DNA of 64,000 nucleotides from Sorex araneus (GCF_027595985.1 NC_073303.1:96774591-96838590); one strand, 5' to 3'; counted from the first letter of the stretch, positions 52,490 through 62,575 are shown. Program-made: numbers and translations. Notes: a model not told the origin generated them from the sequence alone.

Positions 52490-52815
52490 GAAGAACTGGT
52501 CTGCAGTTGGAAGCCTGCCGCTGGGGGGTTGGGAGATAGGGCACTGGTGGAAGGAAGTGATCACTCTGGATGAGGACAGGGTGCTGATGGAGGTAAAGTG
52601 ATATGCACGATACCTTGTCAGTAACAGTTTATAAACCACAGTGCCTGAAAGGGAAAAAGGGAAAAAGTGCCTGCCATGGAGGCAGGCTGGAGCATGGGAG
52701 GAAAACTGGGGACATTGGTGGAAGGAAGTGAACACTGGTGAGGGGACTGGCATTGGAACATTGTACACCTGAAACTCAGTTATAAATAACTTTGGAATTC
52801 ACAGTGATTCCATTT
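52490..52815 (+). mobile_element. Older L1 3' end
   Basis: TGCACGATACCTTGTCAGTA, CAGTGCCTGAAAGGGAAAAA, GAACACTGGTGAGGGGACTG, ATTGTACACCTGAAACTCAG, TCACAGTGATTCC. It keeps more of the 3' UTR than most copies and belongs to an older type. Confidence 0.75.
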
Positions 52816-53063
52816 TAAATTAATTAAGTGAAAAAGGGAAGGAGCTTTATGTTTTTCTATTGTTGCTGAATTCTGAACCTCTACTCCTGACTGAAGCCTT
52901 GGTAAGTCTCTTTCAGAAAAACAAAAGATGGAGAGAATGGGTGAGTAATGGATTGGATGAATTGTTGGGATTTAATAGAACATCTAATTTCTTAATAAAA
53001 TGAATATTATTTTTTTTCTGGAAATTCTGATGTAACCCAGATGAATATCCTAAAGATACTTTT

Positions 53064-53309
53064 GACTGGAGCAATAGTACAGTGGGTAGGGCGTTTGCCT
53101 TGCATGTGGCCAACCCGGGTTCGATTCCTCTGTCCCTCTCAGAGAGTCTGACAAGCTACCGAGAGTATCCCACCTGCACAGCAGAGCCTGGCAAGCTACC
53201 TGTGGTGTATTCAATATGCCAAAAACAATAACAAGTCTCACAATGGAGACGTTACTGATGCCCGCTCGAGCAAATCGATGAACAACAAGATGACAGTGCT
53301 ACAGTGCTA
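53064..53309 (+). mobile_element. SOR-B SINE inside a short duplication
   Basis: GACTGGAGCAATAGTACAGT head, full body, end GACAGTGCTACAGTGCTAC. The host DNA TATCCTAAAGATACTTTTG before it recurs at about 53338 as TATCCTAAAGATATTTTG, with further similarity downstream. Confidence 0.92.
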
Positions 53310-53781
53310 CTTTGTTAACAATCAGGGATGGGGAGATATCCTAAAGATATTTTGTTAAGAATCAGGGGTAATAGTGCAGAGGTGAGGGAGACCCCAGTAT
53401 GATTTCCAGGTGGGAGTAGGGGGTCTTCCAGAGAAGAAAATTTATTCTGTATTTTACAATTTCAATCTAGCTCCGTGTTGATTTCAACACTTTCCCTGTT
53501 GGGTCTCAGCTTTGTCCCGTGTCAGAGGATCTCTAGAATTGCTGGCTACTCCTGCAGGGAAATTATGTCATGGTCTCTTTCCTCAATGTGTTAGTCATCA
53601 AAAGCCGTCAAAAGATGCACAAAGCGGGGAGCATCCTTTGTGTGGACTAGAGGTGAGTGTAAAAGGTTGGGGGCACAATAGCCCCCCTCTGAGACATCCC
53701 TTGTGCCCTTGCCTGCAGAAAGTAATTGTTCTAGAAAAGGCTGGGTGAGATAAAGACATGAACCAAATGAAGTCTGGGGTT
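53310..53781. other. Unassigned sequence
   Basis: Lies downstream (minus sense) of the candidate exon and would be its 3' UTR if that exon is real. No polyadenylation signal was confirmed. Confidence 0.3.
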
Positions 53782-54006
53782 TTATGGTTCTGGTGCTCTG
53801 GGAGAAGTCTGAGTAAAGACGGGGTATTTGGGGACCTCTTGCTGGGAGCAGCAATAGGACCAGCTAGCTGGAAGGGCTAGAAGATGCTCATCAAGGGTCT
53901 GGATGCCATGAATGTAAGAGGTTTGTTTGAAAGCCACGTGACAGAGATCCTCTTGGGCATCCCAGAAATAACTGTCGTAGTTTGAGATGAAGGAGGTGAG
54001 GTTGAC
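53782..54006 (-). CDS. Candidate terminal coding exon, unknown protein (weak)
   Basis: Minus-strand frame of about 75 codons from a possible splice acceptor (TTGCTCTCACTTGCCCAG, ending at 54007) to a TAA at 53782-53784. The peptide contains VNLTSFISNYDSYFWDAQED and LCHVAFKQTSYIHGIQTLDE near its start, has balanced composition and lies in no recognised repeat, unlike nearly every other ORF here. I do not recognise the family. A frame of this length can arise by chance, no partner exon is visible nearby, and the upstream methionine at 54024 may be fortuitous. It could also be a decayed retrocopy. Confidence 0.22.
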   Translation of the reverse strand, partial: VNLTSFISNYDSYFWDAQEDLCHVAFKQTSYIHGIQTLDEHLLALPASWSYCCSQQEVPKYPVFTQTSPRAPEP

Positions 54007-54124
54007 CTGGGCAAGTGAGAGCAACTAGACAACCAGCCTGTAAGTCTGAGGCACAACCATAAATTGAGTGCGAGGTTTCAGATGTAAATTAATTAACTTT
54101 TAGAACAGATTAATTTGCAATAGA

Positions 54125-54800
54125 TCAATTCCACTGGGCTACTCCAGATGGGAGCAGGTGCTGTCTCTCCACCTGCCCCTAGGAATTCGGCGGCTACCAT
54201 TTTCCAGAACCCAGTGAGAAACCCAGGTACACAGGAGCAGTAAAGGCAAACACCAGACCTCAAGAGAGGAGCTGGTCCCTCCTGGCCCCCTGCCCCGCTG
54301 GGACCCCGAGATGATGCCCACAAACTGCATCTGGTTACTATTTAAGTTCCTTAATGGCCATGACCCAGAGATACACAAAAGAATCTCGATACTGAGCAGC
54401 TCGCTGCAGAGATCTCTCCGACCCTAATTATTCAAATATTGGAATTCCAGGAGTACGTGGCCAGTCTTGTGGACGCACAACATTATATGCTATTCATAAC
54501 AAGCAATACAAATAGATGGTCTAGCATTGCCTTTTCGGCAAGTTTGAGTGGTGGTGGGAAAATTCCAAATAATAATGGTGGGAGGGACTGGTGTTGAAAT
54601 ATTGAATGTAATCAAAGTAGAGAGAAAGTATTGTGGAAATTGGCTGTCACACAGGCAGGGGGAGGGTTGGGATGGTGAGGGGGGTACTTTGGTGGTGGAA
54701 AATGATGTGCACTGGTGGAGGGATGGGTGTTTGATCATTGTATGACTAAAACTCAAACATGAAAGCTTTGTAACTGTATCTCACGGTGATTCAATAAAAA
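54125..54800 (+). mobile_element. M-family composite with L1-type tail (copy E1)
   Basis: A compact copy: one monomer (54125-54400, with GGGAGCAGGTGCTGTCTCTC and TTAATGGCCATGACCCAGAG), a spacer (54400-54600, with TAACAAGCAATACAAATAG and GCATTGCCTTTTCGGCAAG), and an L1 3' UTR-like tail (54600-54800). The tail includes GTGCACTGGTGGAGGGATGG, TTTGATCATTGTATGACTAA, CTCACGGTGATTCAATAAAA and GAAA repeats. It shows the order monomer, spacer, L1 tail without interruption and is the best single reference copy. No ORF of note. Confidence 0.65.
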
Positions 54801-55304
54801 GAAAGAAAGAAAATAGCTCTGTTGCTGCTCGACATGGAGTGCCAGGAGAAATTCAGACCCTCTGAAGCTTTCTGTGCCTTTGTTCAATTTCCCTTGGGCT
54901 AATGGAGGAAGCCTATGTTTAAACAAGCCAACTTTGGGTTTATAACTAAGTTTAAAAACATAATGGACATTTGGATTCATTTCAGGTTTCAGCAAATGTG
55001 GATTCACATGGTAGAAATAACGACCTTGCTCTTCTCTGACTCTGATCACATGCCGTCTGGAGACTTTATTTACTGAAGACAGTCATGGCTTAAGAGGACA
55101 GAAATAAGCTGCTGTGGGGTCATATAAGGGCAACCCAGTAGAGGGAAGAATCTAGAAGTCCTAAGATCAGCTCTGATTATTCCATAAGGTAGAATTTGAA
55201 CCATGGAAAATAACAAGGACAGAAGCCCTTTTGTCCTTCTAAGACTTTATTCCCCGCCCCCAAGGCCCCCGCCTACCACACACACATCTACCACCCACCT
55301 CACC
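54801..55304. other. Unassigned sequence
   Basis: No repeat or exon supported. Confidence 0.35.
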
Positions 55305-55530
55305 CCACACTGTATTTAAACACCATGGTTGCTCATGATGATTTGCTACAGGCATTCAATATTCCAACAACAATCCCACTACCACTGACACCTTCCCTCC
55401 ACCCATTTCTCCATTTTCCCAACCACCCCTCTAACCTGCCCCATCGCAGGTCCACAATCATTTATTTAATATTATTTGTTACCATTAAATGGCTAATGGA
55501 ATGACAAAAAATATTTCTGTAGGGAAAAAA
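55305..55530 (-). mobile_element. M-family spacer/3' tail, older version
   Basis: AACACCATGGTTGCTCATGA, CAGGCATTCAATATTCCAAC, AACCACCCCTCTAACCTGCC, and ATTTAATATTATTTGTTACC follow the tail blocks of E4 in reverse. No monomer attached. Confidence 0.55.
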
Positions 55531-56325
55531 AAGTGTGAAAATTGTTGTATCTCACCATGGGGGTGTTATAGGACTTTCTATCTGACTCCTTGCAAAAATC
55601 TTAACTTAAGCAGGAAATCAAGTCCTCTGGTTTTGTTTGTAGCAGGATCCATTAGCTATCGGAGTCTGAGGCAGAGACAATTACTGGGGCTGAGCCATGC
55701 CAAGAGTGCGAGGGAGACTAATGCTGAGATTAAAGGTGGGAACGAAGACAAGGGAGAGAGGCCAAGTCTCTGGAGCCAAACGGAAATAGATGGAGAGGAA
55801 GAGGCACTGGTCCAACCTCGGCTGGTCCTCACCCACCACTGTGCAGAGCCATTATCTCCACGGATCCAAGTTATAATGGAACCATCAAGCTGGTCTCTGC
55901 CAAAATGATTTGTGTCCATAAATGACCTGATCCTGTGTTCAACAAATGTCTGGTCACTGGCCGTACTTTGTTCGTACCAAACAACGGAACTGTTTATATT
56001 GGTTCTCTCTCTCTCTCTTTTTTTAAATTTGCAATTGTGGAATAGACAAATCATAAAGTCTGCTGTTTTACATTTTTTTCTAACCATTTAGAGCATATAT
56101 TGAGCAGCCACATCTGTCTTCATAACTTTTAAATTTTCTCCACTGAACTTTATCCCATAGAGCCCTAGTTCCCTATTTCCCCTCTCCTACCTTCTGAAAA
56201 CCACCATTCCACTTTCTATCTCCAGGAATTCTTTGATTGTTTTAACCTAGCATTTATCTATATACACATGCAACACATATGTGGAATCATATGGTATTTG
56301 TCTTGTCATGACTGGCTTCTTTTTT
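55531..56325. other. Unassigned sequence with overlapping ORFs
   Basis: Frames of 139 codons (55489-55908, plus) and 143 codons (55656-56087, minus) overlap over 250 bp. TTTGTTTGTAGCAG at 55634 looks like a splice acceptor but leads to no recognised peptide. No repeat seen between 55640 and 55980. Could be a conserved non-coding element or nothing. Confidence 0.35.
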
Positions 56326-56339
56326 ATTGAATCACAGTG

Positions 56340-56589
56340 GGCTGGAGCGATAGCAAAGCGGGTACAGCATTTGCCTTGCACATGGCCGACCCGGGTTTGA
56401 TTCCTCCGCCCCTCTCAGAGAGCCCGGCAAGCTACCAAGAGTATCTTGCCCAATGGCAGAGCCTGGCAAACTACCCGTGGCATATTGCATATGCCAAAAA
56501 CTGTAAAAAGTCTCACAATGGAGAGATTACTGGTGTTCGCTCAAGCAGATCAATGAGCAATGGGATGACAGTGATATAGTGATACAGAG
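56340..56589 (+). mobile_element. SOR-B SINE, first of a tandem pair
   Basis: GGCTGGAGCGATAGCAAAGC head, GCAGAGCCTGGCAAACTACC, end GACAGTGATATAGTGATACA. ATTGAATCACAGTG flanks it at 56326-56339 and 56590-56603. Confidence 0.94.
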
Positions 56590-56603
56590 ATTGAATCACA
56601 GTG

Positions 56604-56830
56604 TTGGCACAGTAGGTAGGGCATTTGCCTTGCATGTGGCTGACCTGGGTTCGATTCTTTTGTCCCTCTCAGAGATCCCAGCAAGCTATTGAGAGTATCC
56701 TGCCCAGAAGGCAGAGCCTACTGTTTTTGATATGCCAAAAACAGTAACAACAAGTCTCACAATGAAAATGTTACTGGTGCTCGCTCGAGCAAATCAATGA
56801 AAAACAGGACGACAGTGCTACAGTGCTATT
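56604..56830 (+). mobile_element. SOR-B SINE, second of the pair, head shortened
   Basis: Starts at TTGGCACAGTAGGTAGGGC, lacking the first 12-15 bases of the head, and has a 20-bp deletion after GCAGAGCC. End GACAGTGCTACAGTGC. It begins directly after the downstream TSD of its neighbour. Confidence 0.92.
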
Positions 56831-56869
56831 ATCAGCAGAAGCAAATTGCCATAATACTCCATTTGGCCC

Positions 56870-57140
56870 TAGAGCCTTTAAATACTCAGTTCCCTCTGCT
56901 TAAAACATTCTTCACCGCTCAGAAAAGTTTTACCGAATCTTCATGAAAACCCCCTCACCCCCATTTTAGGCCTGCAATTGGATCCCCCACTCTCTGGCGG
57001 CATTGTAGTCATGATCGTTTTCTGTTTATCTGCTTAGATGAGGTGACTGTGTCTTTCTCCCCCGCACCAGACTTTCAGCTTCTGAAAGTGTCTTTTGTTT
57101 ACTGTTACACCCCAGCACCTCATTCTCTAGGTCCCTAGAA
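56870..57140 (+). mobile_element. L2 LINE 3' fragment
   Basis: TTCCCTCTGCTTAAAACATT, ACTTTCAGCTTCTGAAAGTG and CCCAGCACCTCATTCTCTAG, with GGTCCCTAGAACACAGGCAC, follow the L2 3' end. Confidence 0.68.
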
Positions 57141-58189
57141 CACAGGCACATCTGATTTGCTTCAGGTTCTTGTGGAAGGCTGGTAAGAACAGCATGCTGA
57201 CCACCAAAAGTCTTCAGTGTTATTTCTCTTTCTTATGACATATTTAGGAACTCTCTGTGGCTGACTCTTGAATGGAATGAGCAGCAGCAATTACACTAGT
57301 ACCCCAGTAGCATCAACAATCAACCACAACAAACCCCCTACCAGGGACCTGAGCTTATATAAGTATTACTGTAATAATAATGTATGACTGTGATAATAGC
57401 TCTAACCAGGACTGTTACTGGATTCGTTTTGCTGTATGCAAATGAGGGTTTCGAGAAAACCAATTGGATCACATATTTGAATAAGGGACCCATGGGAAGT
57501 TTTGATTATCCGACTCCTCTCTTTTTTCTTCCTCCTGATCAATAGTATCACCAAATATTTTGGGGGGAATAGAGACAGTCTTCTAAGTCTAGGGGAAATA
57601 AACCTTGGAGGTTTCATATTTTAAATAATAACACCCACATTAGCCCTCTCTTGCCACTGTCATGAAATGAAAAATTAGGCACGTCACTATGAGAATATGC
57701 TTTGTAATGTGTCAAGGACAGTACAAATGTTACTTCATAATTGTTAGTGCCACTATTCTGGGTTGGCAACAGCTGGCTTGGGGGGATTCCTCTTCTCCCT
57801 TTCTCAAGTTGTGCCTGAGATGGCCCCAGGCAATTTCCTAGTTGCTATGATTGTGGCCGAATAAGCAATTTTCAGACTGAAACTCTTGCCTACAGTTAAA
57901 ACATGGATGTGTAAATGTCTCTGTAGCTGCAACCGAGCCAGTAATCTCCAAGCTGGTTAATTGTAGAACTTGGTAACGATACCAATGCTGAGTTCAATTA
58001 TGAACTATTTACAGAACCACCAGGGGAGGATTTTCTGCTTTTTCTGAAACAGTAGGCCCAGACTAGAAGATCTGTTATTTTTACAGTATAAATCTATGGC
58101 TTATATACACCATAAAACCCTTAGATTTGGAATCTTCAGATTCTGTGCCCCATTTTGGTCCCCGGAGCTCCGTGTGTTGCAAGAGAGCA
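57141..58189. other. Unassigned, repeat-poor sequence
   Basis: About 1 kb without young insertions. A 71-codon minus frame (57402-57617) is anonymous. TTACTTCATAATTGTTAG near 57730 may be an old MIR/L2 trace. Confidence 0.38.
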
Positions 58190-58345
58190 GCAGGCTAATA
58201 GTGAGTTTCTCTAAAAACAGATGCTGTGTGCAAATTTTGTTCATATGTTTCTTCATCTGGGAAATGCATGGAATAGCATTACCTCATAGGTTTGAGACTA
58301 AATGAGATAATCATTGAAAAAAGTCATCAGAATCTTTTGAACAAT
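58190..58345 (+). mobile_element. MIR SINE
   Basis: TTCTTCATCTGGGAAATGCA, ATTACCTCATAGGTTTGAGA and CTAAATGAGATAATC correspond to the second half of MIR. Confidence 0.72.
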
Positions 58346-58348
58346 CAC

Positions 58349-58845
58349 TGTCACTGTATCACTGTCATCCTGTTGTTCATCAATTTACTCGAGTGGGCAC
58401 CAGTAAAGTCTCAATTCCTCCTAGCCCTAAGATTTTAGCAGCCTCTCCTTACTCGTCTTTCCCAATGATTGGAGGCTCTTTCAGGTTCAGAGGAATGAGA
58501 CCTATCGTTATTGTTTTTGGCATATCAAATACGCCACGGGTAGCTTGCCAGGCTCTGCCCATGTGGGTGAGATACTCTCGGTGGCTTGTCGGGATCTCTG
58601 AGAGGTATATATAACTCTCTATGACTTGTTGCCTACTGTATGAACTCCATCAAATATAGTGTGGCAATTTTATGGAAAATGGGTAGGAAGTGTCTTATAA
58701 TGTGTCAGTCTGGGAAGCGGCCTGGAGCCTGGCGGCCCTTGGGTAGTGGAGGTCGGCTGCCAGGGCTGGGTCCCTTGGGGCAGGAAGGGTTCTCACCTGC
58801 CCCCCTCTGGGGTGCCCCGAGTGAAAACAGCCTGGAGCGGAGTTT
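58349..58845 (-). mobile_element. M-family composite with SOR-B-like tail (copy E7)
   Basis: Minus strand: a short monomer part (58845-58690, with GGCTGTTTTCACTCGGGGCA and GGCAGCCGACCTCCACTACC), an AT-rich gap, then an SOR-B-like tail (58600-58349). The tail holds an extra interior of about 80 bp closed by complementary ends GTCTCAATTCCTC and GAGGAATGAGAC (58408-58420 and 58490-58501). Confidence 0.6.
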
Positions 58846-59069
58846 GTTTTGAACAATATGGTTATAAAAGCACTCAGTTGGTTTCAGTTGCAATTGGTCG
58901 TCATCACCATCTCTATTGCCAGCACCCAAGTTGCCTACTCTCTGGATAGTGTACCAACTTGAGAGGACTGCTCAGAAACCCTTCTTGCCCATTTTTCTTA
59001 CTCAGGGAAAAAAGGGGGTTTCTTATAAAAGTTGATAAGGGTGATGTTTCTTTTGACAGAGGCGAAGAG
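58846..59069. other. Unassigned sequence
   Basis: Short spacer, no feature supported. Confidence 0.3.
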
Positions 59070-59330
59070 GGGGTGGGGCGGTGTATGGCTCCCAAGTAGT
59101 GCTCAGAAGGTTTAGGGCCCCTAGTGATTCTTGGCTAACTAGGGCAGTGAGTCAATGCAAGGGTGATGTTGCTCAGGTCTTGTGGTGCCAGAGATAATCC
59201 AGGCCACCTTGGCGGTGCTGTGGGCCTCTAGGGGCCACACCAAGCAATACTTCTCCCTGTAACGTGCCAGAATTGAACATAGGCATACGCCAGGCATGTG
59301 CTTTTAGCACTGTACCATCTCCAAGGCCTA
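59070..59330 (-). mobile_element. Old SOR-type SINE, long
   Basis: CCAAGTAGTGCTCAGAAGG, TAGTGATTCTTGGCTAACTA, GGCGGTGCTGTGGGCCTCTA, GTGCCAGAATTGAACATAGG, AGCACTGTACCATCTCC. At about 260 bp it is longer than SOR-A and may hold two fused old copies. Confidence 0.6.
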
Positions 59331-59384
59331 AGGTGATGTTTCTAAAAGTGTGCAAGCACTCATTCATGGCCCTGAATTAAGGGT

Positions 59385-59480
59385 ACACTGTGCGCCAGTA
59401 CTCTGAAAGGTGGGACCAGGCACTGGGTGTACAGAGGCTAATAAGAGGACAGTGCAGTGTGTCGCTTGAAAAGCTTCACC
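59385..59480 (-). mobile_element. L2 3' end fragment
   Basis: GGGACCAGGCACTGGGTGTA followed by CAGAGGCTAATAAGAGGACA recalls the reversed L2 terminus. Confidence 0.5.
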
Positions 59481-60259
59481 AGCTTGAATACTCAGAAGCT
59501 TGGTGACCCGGGTGATGGGCAAACCCAACCTCCAAAGATCAGAAAGGCTTGCCAGGGGCCTCCTGGGGTTCCCAGTTGAAGAAGTGGATATGGCCCTTAT
59601 GAATTTCACACACAATGTAATAGGTCCTCACTTCCTTAAAAGATTGTTGCAATGATCCATTTGTCTAACACTTTAAGATCAAAGGTCCATTTAAGATAGA
59701 ATTAAATCTTTTAGGATGGATAATCTCAAAACAGAAAACATGTGCCCTGATTCATAACAGTTCTGGAGAAAGTGCCATTGGATATTCATCTTGCTGGGGC
59801 CCTTTTGGTTTCAAGGTTTGTCGAGAGTGTTAACAGAGTGAAGAAAAAGATCTCCTCTCCTCTCCCCTTCACATCTTGTGACTGGAGCTGTGTGTTCAGA
59901 CAGGAACAGCTCCTAGGGCACTAGGGAATCTTGACCTGATCCTGTACCTGCTGGTCAAACATCGCTCTGATAATTAACTCTTTCATGAACTGGTGACTTT
60001 AGCATGAGCACTTACAAGAAGTATCCCCGGCTCAGGTGTGAAGGCACAGCTTTTGTCTGTCTGTCTCCACAAACTCCCTCTCCTGCTTTCTTTACTCAGA
60101 AAAAGCCAAGCAAGCAAACAAAAATCCTGCCTTGAATCCCTCTAAGCCTCATATGACTATTCCATCACTCTCTATTGCTCATCGCTTCAAACAGATAAAG
60201 CTGATGTCATAGATTTTGTAAGAAAACTAAAACCTGAATATTCATGTTCAAACACCTTT
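59481..60259. other. Unassigned sequence
   Basis: No young repeat and no credible ORF. Confidence 0.38.
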
Positions 60260-60400
60260 TCGGGGTTTGATACAGTTAATCTCCTAATAACTTTATTATA
60301 CAGGTACTTTTATTTTTCTTACCTTACAGTCAGGAAACTGAGGCTTAGCACTTTAATTTAGCAGACAGAATCCCGCCGTTGGGATTTCCATGCGTAACTG
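60260..60400 (-). mobile_element. MIR fragment
   Basis: TTACAGTCAGGAAACTGAGG, CTTAGCACTTTAATTTAGCA and CCGCCGTTGGGATTTCCATG follow the reverse MIR core. Confidence 0.72.
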
Positions 60401-60514
60401 AAACTCAAAAGCAAGTTACGGACTGCAGCAGGTTCTTCAGCCCCCAGTGTCATGCGTGCCTGTGTACCAACCTCCACTCCCTTCTCTCCTTTCCTCTCCC
60501 CCAGACTGATTTTT

Positions 60515-60590
60515 TTTTTGTTTACTCAGGCTCGGGGTCACTTCTGGCAGTGCACAAGCTAGATAGATGCTTTACTGTTTAAGTCCTCAC
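60515..60590 (-). mobile_element. SOR-type SINE fragment
   Basis: GGCTCGGGGTCACTTCTGGC and AGTGCACAAGCTAGATAG: a short old piece. Confidence 0.45.
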
Positions 60591-60663
60591 CCTTTTTGCC
60601 CTTCCAACTAGTGTCTTTCCAGAGCATTCTGTTGATACCCATGACCTGAAGTGAACCGTTTTT

Positions 60664-60697
60664 TGGTGGTAATGGTGGTGGTGGTGGTGGTGGTGGG
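60664..60697. repeat. TGG/GGT microsatellite
   Basis: About nine GGT units (GGTGGTGGTGGTGGTGGTGG) at the T-rich end of an old minus-strand SINE. Confidence 0.9.
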
Positions 60698-60930
60698 AGC
60701 TCCTAAGCTAAGCTCCGAAGATTTGGGGGCCATTACCAGCAATATTTGGCCAATGGGGATGGATAATTCAAAGCTAAGGCCTGGTTGGTGAGGTTCGTCT
60801 CAGACTCAGTGGTGCTGGGGCCACCGGGCTAACCTTGGCAGTAGCCAGGGGTCCATGTGGTGCCAGGGTTTGAACTTAGGTCTCTGCTTCCTGCAAGTCG
60901 TATGCCCTGATATTGAGCTTTCCAGTCACT
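60698..60930 (-). mobile_element. Old SOR-type SINE
   Basis: GGGGGCCATTACCAGCAATA, GACTCAGTGGTGCTGGGGCC, GTGGTGCCAGGGTTTGAACT, GTCGTATGCCCTGATATTGA. Long and diverged, like 59070-59330. Confidence 0.6.
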
Positions 60931-61141
60931 GATGCTTCTGAGAGGTCCATATAGCCAGGCCCAAATTCCAGGTGCTTGACAGACATCTCATCTGTGTGTG
61001 AGTGCTCTCTCACTGTGGGATTTGTGAGACTGCACTACTTTCACTACGAATAATACTCATCACAGCAAGCAACGGTTGAATGTTGACTAAGTTCTCCATA
61101 CTGAGGACACTTAACATGTTTTTCTTCTTCCATCTTCTTAA

Positions 61142-61390
61142 GGGCTGGAGCGATAGCACAGCGGTAGGGCGTTTGCCTTTCATACGACCCGTGTTCGATT
61201 CCTTCGCCCTTCTTGGAGAGCTCAGCAAGCTACCAAGAGTATCGCGCCCGCACAGCAGAGCCTGGCAAGCTACCTGTGGCGTATTGGATATGCCAAAAAC
61301 AGTAACAATAAGTCTCACCTTGAGAGATGTTACTGGTGCCCGCTCGAACAAATCGATGAACAACGGGATGACAGTGACAGTGACAGTGAC
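61142..61390 (+). mobile_element. SOR-B SINE with extended ACAGTG tail
   Basis: GGGCTGGAGCGATAGCACAG head, GCAGAGCCTGGCAAGCTACC body, CGAACAAATCGATGAACAAC, then about four GACAGT units (61367-61389). ATCTTCTTA and GTCTTCTCA at the edges may be a decayed TSD. Confidence 0.93.
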
Positions 61391-61521
61391 GTCTTCTCAA
61401 AACCCTCAGTTTTCAAGGGGGGAAAAATGAAGCAAGAAAACCAAGACAACAAAATAGAAACCAACAAAGTAGAACAAAAGTCACGCCAAGTCACACATCA
61501 GCGTTTGGCCCAGGAATTCTG

Positions 61522-61660
61522 GTTTTGTTTGTTTGGGGGCTACACCTGGCAGTACTCAAGTATTACTACTGGTTCTGCACTCAGGGATCAGTCTTGGTCA
61601 ATGACCATAAGGGGTGCATGGGTCAGGCATGCTACCTGTTATTCTATAGCTCCAGCCCCC
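61522..61660 (-). mobile_element. SOR-A SINE
   Basis: TTTGGGGGCTACACCTGGCA, CTGCACTCAGGGATCAGTC, TGACCATAAGGGGTGCATGG, TATTCTATAGCTCCAGCCCC. Some internal loss near the B box. Confidence 0.78.
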
Positions 61661-61789
61661 TGACCAGGCATATTTTGAAGCCACAATTGGGAATAGATGT
61701 GTCTGCCAAACTTTATTCTAAATTTTACTTGTAAGCGACAATGTTAAAGTGTCCTGAGGGAAAGATGGGAGAGCAGTGGTCCAGAGAGG
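61661..61789. other. Unassigned spacer
   Basis: No feature supported. Confidence 0.25.
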
Positions 61790-61940
61790 GTGATTTCAAA
61801 CTGTGTAAATTTCATGTACAGTTTGGAGATATTTTGCATCTGGGGCATTGCCACTGGCGCCTAGTGTAGAATGCTACCAAACATTCTACAGAGCCTAAGG
61901 AGCCCGCCACAGCAGAGAGCAATCCCATTTGCGAGCTCCA
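61790..61940 (+). mobile_element. MER5-like hAT transposon fragment
   Basis: TTGGAGATATTTTGCATCTG, GGCGCCTAGTGTAGAATGCT, ACCAAACATTCTACAGAGCC, CCGCCACAGCAGAGAGCAAT stand in the order of MER5A (non-autonomous Charlie/hAT). Recognised from memory; orientation is given as usually listed. Confidence 0.7.
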
Positions 61941-62414
61941 CGCCAGAGAAAGGAGAAAGAGATAAGAAGCAAAGCCACGCCTGAGAAGCTAGGAAAGGAA
62001 GTTAACCTTGTAGGGATTTTACTCCCCCGTGCACCAACTGTGCAAATCCCTCCACTACTCTCAAGCCTACTACTTCTCCCCACTCCCCTGCACCCCTCAA
62101 CTAGCAATGCTTGAGACTTTTACCTGCCACCCACACTACCTTCCTAGCACAAAGCACAAACAGGAACATTATCTTCCTTCTCAAAACCTTCCCCTTCTGT
62201 GCTCTTTATCATGGTTAAAAATACTCCACCCGCTCCCCCTCACAGGTGAGTACCATTGTCCTAACTCTGCTTCCCCGCCCCCCGCTTCCCCCTCCCTTCC
62301 AGCCATCACTCACCACCATGTGCCGAGTTCTTTGCTGCTCATTCTCTCTTGGTTCTAATTTACTCATCAATTTGGGCCCCAAAGTCCCTTGTTCTGTATT
62401 TTAACGCACCACAC
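61941..62414. other. Unassigned C-rich sequence
   Basis: A 109-codon Pro/Ser-rich frame (62029-62358) and a 61-codon frame overlap. CTCACAGGTGAGTACC at 62240 looks like a splice donor, but without a credible exon in front of it. Confidence 0.35.
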
Positions 62415-62575
62415 CCAATGGAGTTGGGGGGTGGGGGGGTTACTCCTGGCTTGGTGCTCAGGGATCACTCCTGGTGGTGCTAGAGGGACCATCTGTGGTG
62501 CTAGAGATCAAAACAGGGGTTTTGCCACATGCTGGACAAGTGCCTTAATCCTTCGTATCTCTTCGGTCCCCAAAA
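62415..62575 (-). mobile_element. SOR-A SINE, older
   Basis: TTACTCCTGGCTTGGTGCTC, GGGATCACTCCTGGTGGTGC, CATGCTGGACAAGTGCCTTA and a decayed head. Confidence 0.8.

Noticed and set aside
62240..62260. Splice-donor-like CAGGTGAGTA
   Set aside because: A good match to the consensus, but the sequence in front has no credible exon and such matches occur by chance.
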